A stretch of DNA of 16,749 nucleotides, taken from JANLSO01 sp031362405. Lineage in GTDB: Bacteria > Actinomycetota > Thermoleophilia > Miltoncostaeales > Miltoncostaeaceae. The stretch covers positions 1 to 16,749 of the forward strand of contig JANLSO010000182.1 in assembly GCA_031362405.1 (NCBI GenBank), given 5' to 3'. The notes below the pieces were generated by a model. It was given only the letters and a program-made list of their open reading frames with translations, searched no databases and was not told the DNA's origin. Position 1 is the first letter of the stretch, and every line of letters begins with the position of its first letter. Of the stretch, positions 13,970-16,749 are shown in pieces. The position numbers were made by a program, and so were the translations under genes.

Positions 13970-13985
13970 GGTGATTTTCATCACA
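13970..13985. promoter_or_regulatory. CRP/FNR-type operator candidate between the divergent promoters
   Basis: GGTGA-TTTTCA-TCACA matches the CRP-family consensus TGTGA-N6-TCACA at 9 of 10 specified positions. It lies 13 bp upstream of the rightward -35-like box and 23 bp from the leftward one, a sensible place for a shared activator or repressor. A single short match, so only a candidate. Confidence 0.35.
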
Positions 13986-13998
13986 GGACCCGCGCGGC

Positions 13999-14029
13999 GT
14001 GTCGGCGTCGAGCACCACCGTGCCCATAA
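13999..14029 (+). promoter_or_regulatory. Putative alternative-sigma promoter of the small membrane gene (GTGTCGG-N15-TGCCCATAA)
   Basis: GTGTCGG (13999-14005), 15 nt, then TGCCCATAA (14021-14029), ending 59 nt before ATG 14089. Both boxes, the spacing and the distance to the start codon are the same as at the leftward promoter, although spacers and leaders differ in sequence. This argues for selection on the boxes and against simple duplication. Confidence 0.55.
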
Positions 14030-14088
14030 CCCCATGCACAACCCGAACGGGCAGCAACGCCCGACGGATCACCAGGGGGAGGGTGAGG

Positions 14089-14295
14089 ATGAACGCTCTC
14101 GTTGTCGCACTCGTTGCGCTCGTGGCGGTGCCAGTCCTCGTCGCACTACGGACGAGGGGCGAGGTTCCTGCGGCGCACACGCGTTGGGTGCAGGAAGACC
14201 TCTATCGGCAGGCCGAGCGGCACGCAGGGCTTCGCCGCAGCGCGAGGGAAGGCTGTCGGGGCTGTCGCCATTGCCGTGCTCGCGACGCGGCCTGA
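14089..14295 (+). CDS. Small membrane protein, possibly frameshifted
   Basis: 68 aa as read. MNALVVALVALVAVPVLVALRTRG is one strong membrane helix followed by a stop-transfer Arg pair, then AHTRWVQEDLYRQAERHAG. From there the frame becomes Arg/Cys-rich (LRRSAREGCRGCRHCRARDAA) and looks like an out-of-frame reading. The +1 frame over the same bases gives GFAAARGKAVGAVAIAVLATRPE, a plausible second helix, and ends at 14299. So the true protein may cross to that frame near 14220-14240. A purine-rich stretch (GGGGGAGGGTGAGG) precedes the ATG. Function unknown; it is the divergent partner of the sigma-like gene and shares its promoter type. The ORF could extend upstream to 13999, but that includes the promoter. 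Confidence 0.5.
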   Translation: MNALVVALVALVAVPVLVALRTRGEVPAAHTRWVQEDLYRQAERHAGLRRSAREGCRGCRHCRARDAA

Positions 14296-14466
14296 ATAAC
14301 GCCCCTGTCTCGCTGGCATGGCCACCTGGCACCGTCCCGAGATCCGACTCTCTTCATCGTCAGAAAAGGTTCACGATGCCGCCTTCAGTGCCGGCCACCA
14401 ATGGTGACACGGGGCCGACGCGCTCTCCTCCCTGACGACCCGCTGAACGTCTGCAGGGCGGTCCGT

Positions 14467-14497
14467 GCACAGATCGGTGCCGGGCACCGATCTGTGC
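14467..14497. repeat. Perfect 15-bp inverted repeat (hairpin) in a convergent intergenic region
   Basis: GCACAGATCGGTGCC (14467-14481) and its exact complement GGCACCGATCTGTGC (14483-14497) flank a single base. It lies in the 246-bp gap between convergent genes, so it could end transcription from both sides, though no T-run follows. Its centre GGTGCC-G-GGCACC resembles the GTGCC-A-GGCAC start of the 117-bp repeats, suggesting a REP-like dispersed palindrome. The rest of 14296-14541 shows nothing recognisable. Confidence 0.7.
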
Positions 14498-14541
14498 GTT
14501 GGCCTGCGGCAGCGCCTCTTTCGTCGGTGGTGACGACCTGC

Positions 14542-15180
14542 CTACGGGGTCGTGGCCGGCAGCACGCAGCGGAATGGCAGGGCAACGGTCGCGGCCGGAG
14601 TATCGACCGCGCCTGAACCCATGTCGAGCGAAACGCCGCTGACGCCGGTGGTGGTCCCCGCGACCTCACCGGTCCATTCTGCCCCGGCGGTTGGGGGGTT
14701 CAGCGTTGAGCGAAAGCGGTACGTCTGCAGCTCGCCAAGCGCCGGCAGGCGACGCGAGAACTGCTGGCAGGCGCTTGCCGCCGCGGCCCAGGTCGCCGCG
14801 GTGCGGGCGGTGGTCTCGAGGCAACCGAACTCATGCAGGGCCGTGCCCGTGGCGCATGTCGGGGCTGTGCCGGCCGGGCCCTTCGGCCCGACCCCTCCCA
14901 CTGCGCCTTTTGCGCCGGTCGCTCCCTTGGGGCCGGTGGCGCCGCGCGGACCCGTGGCACCCCGAGACCCGGTCGCGCTGCGCTGCGCGATCCTCGCCTG
15001 CAGACGCGGTGCGAGGTCCCGCATCCGCAGGGTTCCGTCGGTGATCTTGGCTCCTGAAACGCTGTTGTAGCGAAGCGTTTTGCCGTTGATCGCGCGCACG
15101 GCATACGCGGGCGCACCCAGGGCGACAAGCAGCGCCAGCGTCGCGATGAACGTGGCGGGGTGCAGCAGGCGTGCGCGCAT
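14542..15180 (-). CDS. Secreted collagen-repeat protein
   Basis: 212 aa. Signal peptide MRARLLHPATFIATLALLVALGAPAYA, then a VRAINGKTLRYNSVSGAKITDGTLRMRDL segment. This recurs at the N-terminus of many exported Thermoleophilia/actinobacterial proteins, usually just before collagen-like Gly-X-Y repeats. About 11 such triplets follow (residues 71-104: GSR GAT GPR GAT GPK GAT GAK GAV GGV GPK GPA). A globular C-terminal domain of ~105 residues contains four cysteines (in APTCATG, EFGCLE, SACQQF and FRCVLP), probably two disulfides. It may form a trimer at the cell surface; the partner is unknown. GGAG stands 6 nt before the ATG. A four-unit PhoP-like direct repeat precedes it by about 50-90 bp. 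Confidence 0.88.
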   Translation of the reverse strand: MRARLLHPATFIATLALLVALGAPAYAVRAINGKTLRYNSVSGAKITDGTLRMRDLAPRLQARIAQRSATGSRGATGPRGATGPKGATGAKGAVGGVGPKGPAGTAPTCATGTALHEFGCLETTARTAATWAAAASACQQFSRRLPALGELQTYRFRSTLNPPTAGAEWTGEVAGTTTGVSGVSLDMGSGAVDTPAATVALPFRCVLPATTP

Positions 15181-15202
15181 CGAAGGCTCCGAGATCGAGG
15201 GC

Positions 15203-15208
15203 GAAATA
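15203..15208 (-). promoter_or_regulatory. Candidate -10 (TATTTC) of the collagen-repeat gene
   Basis: An AT-rich hexamer, TATTTC on the coding strand, about 22 nt before the ATG. A -35 at 17 bp would fall on the last 7-mer of the upstream 11-bp repeat array, consistent with an activated promoter. Weak on its own. Confidence 0.3.
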
Positions 15209-15228
15209 CGCTGGCATGCTCGCGATCT

Positions 15229-15268
15229 GGTGTGAGGGAGCTGTGAGCGCGGCTGCCGAAAGCTGTGA
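15229..15268 (-). promoter_or_regulatory. Four 7-mers at 11-bp spacing, PhoP-like direct-repeat operator
   Basis: On the coding strand of the collagen-repeat gene the order is TCACAGC (15268-15262), GGCAGCC (15257-15251), TCACAGC (15246-15240), TCACACC (15235-15229), each separated by exactly 4 nt. The mycobacterial PhoP site is two TCACAGC units separated by 4 nt, and 11-bp direct repeats are typical of OmpR/PhoB-family winged-helix dimers. The last pair matches at 13 of 14 positions. No PhoPR genes are in the window. Confidence 0.55.
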
Positions 15269-15277
15269 GGCTTTCGG
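15256..15277 (-). terminator. Hairpin after the HipA-like/DUF3037 operon
   Basis: A perfect 8-bp stem (CCGAAAGC at 15256-15263, GCTTTCGG at 15270-15277) with a 6-nt loop begins 10 nt past the DUF3037 stop. No T-run. It overlaps the first 7-mer of the PhoP-like repeat, so termination of one gene and control of the next share the same bases. Confidence 0.5.
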
Positions 15278-15287
15278 GCCTTTGGAC

Positions 15288-15689
15288 TCAGGTCCGCTCG
15301 GGCTCGGGCGCCGCGACGAGTCGACGAAAGAGATTCTCGACCATTTGCGCCGGGTCGTCGCAGATGCCCGTGTGGACCTCGCCCGGTTGGATGATCGTGC
15401 TGGACGGCGCCACGAGCCAGTGAAAGCGTTGGTGCTGGTCGAGGTGGGCGATCGGCCCGGCCGTTTCGTCTCCGGCCGCGATCCGCGCCAGACCTTCAAG
15501 GCGGCCCGAGAGGTCCTCGTAGTCGGCGGTGGGTGCGAGGGCCGCCAGGCGCGAGCGACTGAGATCGACCCGGATCAGCAAGAAGTCGCAGGTACGCGCG
15601 AAAAGGACGACCCCCGCGTTCAGGCATTCACCACGTTCGATCTGGGGAACGACCCGCAGGACGGCGTACTGGAACGGGCTACGCGGCAC
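15288..15689 (-). CDS. DUF3037 family protein
   Basis: 133 aa. The N-terminus MPRSPFQYAVLRVVPQIERGECLNAGVVLFARTCDFLLIRVDL is characteristic of DUF3037, followed by a helical part and a conserved-looking RFHWLVAPSSTIIQPGEVHTGICDDPAQMVENLFRRLV. No enzymatic function is known to me for the family. The GTG at 15689 is chosen because family similarity begins there; the longer open frame runs inside the upstream gene. It overlaps the end of the HipA-like kinase gene by 11 bp, so translation is coupled. HipA_2-type kinase and DUF3037 genes are often neighbours in bacteria, suggesting the two proteins act together; how is unknown. Confidence 0.85.
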   Translation of the reverse strand: MPRSPFQYAVLRVVPQIERGECLNAGVVLFARTCDFLLIRVDLSRSRLAALAPTADYEDLSGRLEGLARIAAGDETAGPIAHLDQHQRFHWLVAPSSTIIQPGEVHTGICDDPAQMVENLFRRLVAAPEPERT

Positions 15690-16476
15690 GGGCGCTCTCG
15701 GCTTCTGCCGAAAACTCGGCGGAGTAGCGCAGGCGTCGAGTGAGGTACTCGGCGTACCGCGCGCGACTCTCGTCGACGGTGACGGTCTCCTCGCCGTTAA
15801 CGAGCCAGCCATCGGGGACCATCGCGACGATGCGTGCCATCTCGGCCTCATCGAGACGCGGGGCCAACCGCGCACCGGCGTCGATGATCGACGCGGCGTG
15901 GGGCAGCAGGACGTGCTCCCCGATCATCCGGAACGGACGTTCCGCGAGGTCGGCGAGCTCGACGGTCCCGTGTTGGAGGTAGAGCGCCGCCCCGTGATCG
16001 ATCAGCCACGTCTGTCCGTGCCAGGTCAGCAGGTTCGGGTTCCGCGCGGTGCGGTCGACGTTGGTCACCAGCGAGTCGAGCCAGACGATGTCAGCGGCCT
16101 CGTCGGGCGGCGGCGGCCGGTCGCCGGTGGGGTCGAAGCCAAGGGAGCCCGGCAGGTAGTCGAGCCCGAGGTTCGCCCCGATGCTGGCGCGCAGGAGATC
16201 TTGGATCTCCTCGTCGGGTTCGGCACGTCCGAGCTGGGGGTCGACCTCGACGATCACGATCTCCGGCATCCGAAGGCCCAGCGTGCGCGCGATTTCACCC
16301 GCGATCAACTCGGCGACGAGCACCTTCGGCCCCTGCCCGGCGCCCCGGAACTTCAGCACGTAGAGGCCGTCGTCGTCGGCCTCGATCAGCGCGGGTAGCG
16401 ACCCGCCCTCACGCAGGGGGGTGACGTAGCGCGTGGCGACGACAGACCGGATCTCGCGGGTGGGGGGCTCGGGCAT
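15679..16476 (-). CDS. HipA-like (HipA_2) protein kinase family protein
   Basis: 265 aa. N-lobe: GSLPALIEADDDGLYVLKFRGAGQGPKVLVAELIAGEIARTLGL, with the putative ATP-contacting Lys42 in VLKF. C-lobe: VWLDSLVTNVDRTARNPNLLTWHGQTWLIDHGAALYLQH, where Asp141 of N-x-D-R with Asn146/Asn148 form a catalytic-loop-like motif and Asp160 of L-I-D-H-G is the metal-binding aspartate in place of DFG. It is shorter than toxin HipA (~440 aa), and no HipB-like antitoxin is adjacent, so a toxin role is not assumed. It is followed with an 11-bp overlap by DUF3037, its usual partner. No good Shine-Dalgarno precedes ATG 16476, but a TAGGCT hexamer ends 9 nt upstream, suggesting a leaderless or near-leaderless mRNA. 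Confidence 0.85.
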   Translation of the reverse strand: MPEPPTREIRSVVATRYVTPLREGGSLPALIEADDDGLYVLKFRGAGQGPKVLVAELIAGEIARTLGLRMPEIVIVEVDPQLGRAEPDEEIQDLLRASIGANLGLDYLPGSLGFDPTGDRPPPPDEAADIVWLDSLVTNVDRTARNPNLLTWHGQTWLIDHGAALYLQHGTVELADLAERPFRMIGEHVLLPHAASIIDAGARLAPRLDEAEMARIVAMVPDGWLVNGEETVTVDESRARYAEYLTRRLRYSAEFSAEAESARAA

Positions 16477-16485
16477 CGGTCCGCA

Positions 16486-16491
16486 AGCCTA
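16486..16491 (-). promoter_or_regulatory. Candidate -10 hexamer (TAGGCT) for the HipA-like operon
   Basis: TAGGCT on the coding strand fits TANNNT and ends 9 nt before the ATG, so the transcript would have little or no leader. No -35 consensus is apparent. Confidence 0.4.
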
Positions 16492-16570
16492 GTGTCCACC
16501 ACGCGCAGGATGCGTTGCGACGCCGTGGGCGACGCCATGGCGCGGGTGCGACGGATCACCTTGCGCTTAC

Positions 16571-16587
16571 CGTCCGCGTCGCGGACG
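16571..16587. terminator. Hairpin after the SIMPL-like gene
   Basis: CGTCCGCG (16571-16578) and CGCGGACG (16580-16587) form a perfect 8-bp inverted repeat around one base, directly past the leftward stop at 16590. No T-run. In RNA the loop would have to open to at least 3 nt, leaving 7 bp. Confidence 0.4.
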
Positions 16588-16589
16588 AC

Positions 16590-16749
16590 TCAGCGCCGAG
16601 GCACCTTGCCGCAGTACTGGTTCACACCGAACGAGTAATTGAACCCCGGAGAGGAGAAAAGAGACTGATCCTCGACCGAAATGATGGCGCCGACGGTCAG
16701 ACCGGCCGCGTTCCCCACGACGGCGGCCGAGACACGAGCGTTGATGATC
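16590..16749 (-). CDS. SIMPL/DUF541-like protein, C-terminal end (partial)
   Basis: The leftward frame is open from the window edge to TGA at 16592-16590 and encodes 52 residues. It holds VSAAVVGNAAGLTVGAIISVED, then FNYSFGVNQYCGKVPRR at the terminus. Exported SIMPL (DUF541) proteins of actinobacteria show a helix with AAGLxLGxxxSVxE and end in F-G-x-x-x-Y-C-G-x-V-x-R, which fits well. The family is found in the periplasm or at the membrane and has no settled biochemical role. Only the tail is visible, so the signal peptide and the rest of the domain cannot be checked. Confidence 0.62.
   Translation of the reverse strand, partial: IINARVSAAVVGNAAGLTVGAIISVEDQSLFSSPGFNYSFGVNQYCGKVPRR

Noticed and set aside
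14401..14616. Rightward 71-codon frame in the convergent gap
   Set aside because: It contains the perfect hairpin and runs antisense into the collagen-repeat gene; no ribosome site or recognisable domain.
15679..16476. Classical HipBA toxin-antitoxin operon
   Set aside because: No small helix-turn-helix HipB gene lies next to the kinase; the partner is DUF3037.

Overview
The window is high-GC DNA, densely packed on both strands, with frequent GTG starts, ATGA/GTGA stop-start overlaps and TANNNT-type -10 hexamers close to start codons. Together with a secreted collagen-repeat protein carrying an N-terminal 'INGKTLRYNSVSGAKITDGTL' type segment, Cys-containing beta-sandwich tails on exported proteins, a PAC2 protein and a HipA_2/DUF3037 pair, this suggests an actinobacterium, most likely of the Thermoleophilia (Solirubrobacterales-like). 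The placement is inferred from gene style, because no RNA marker is present.

Layout. 1-1211: end of an oligopeptide/dipeptide ABC importer operon (oppD tail, complete oppF). 1312-1698: a DUF937/YidB-like protein, closed by a hairpin shared with the convergent gene. 1744-3898 (-): a haem-binding lipoprotein of cytochrome P460 type, then an exported Asp-box (sialidase-like) protein. 3899-4360: no gene, but two copies of a 117-bp imperfect palindrome. 4361-6842 (+): a translationally coupled trio of MFS exporter, membrane-anchored unknown and SRPBCC protein. Its end overlaps, tail to tail, a methyltransferase. 6810-9993 (-): polar amino-acid ABC importer (binding lipoprotein, permease, ATPase) followed by that methyltransferase. 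10071-11774 (-): a Gfo/Idh/MocA oxidoreductase and a small lipoprotein gene broken by one in-frame TAA. 11856-12731 (+): PAC2 protein. 12736-13856 (-): a divergent ECF-like sigma factor and a small unknown. 14089-14295 (+): a small membrane protein, possibly frameshifted. 14542-15180 (-): collagen-repeat exported protein. 15288-16476 (-): HipA-like kinase overlapping DUF3037. 16590-end (-): C-terminus of a SIMPL/DUF541-like protein.

Most notable regulatory signals. (i) The sigma-like gene and the small membrane gene are transcribed divergently, and each start is preceded by the same bipartite element, GTGTCGG-N15-TGCCCATAA, in both cases exactly 59 nt before the ATG. This looks like a dedicated alternative-sigma promoter pair, probably autoregulatory. 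(ii) The collagen-repeat gene is preceded by four 7-mers at exact 11-bp spacing (TCACAGC, GGCAGCC, TCACAGC, TCACACC), resembling the mycobacterial PhoP direct-repeat site. (iii) The twin 117-bp palindromes, and a perfect 15-bp hairpin elsewhere, share a GTGCC-N-GGCAC core typical of dispersed REP-like elements. No CRISPR array, phage, integrase, tRNA or rRNA was seen.
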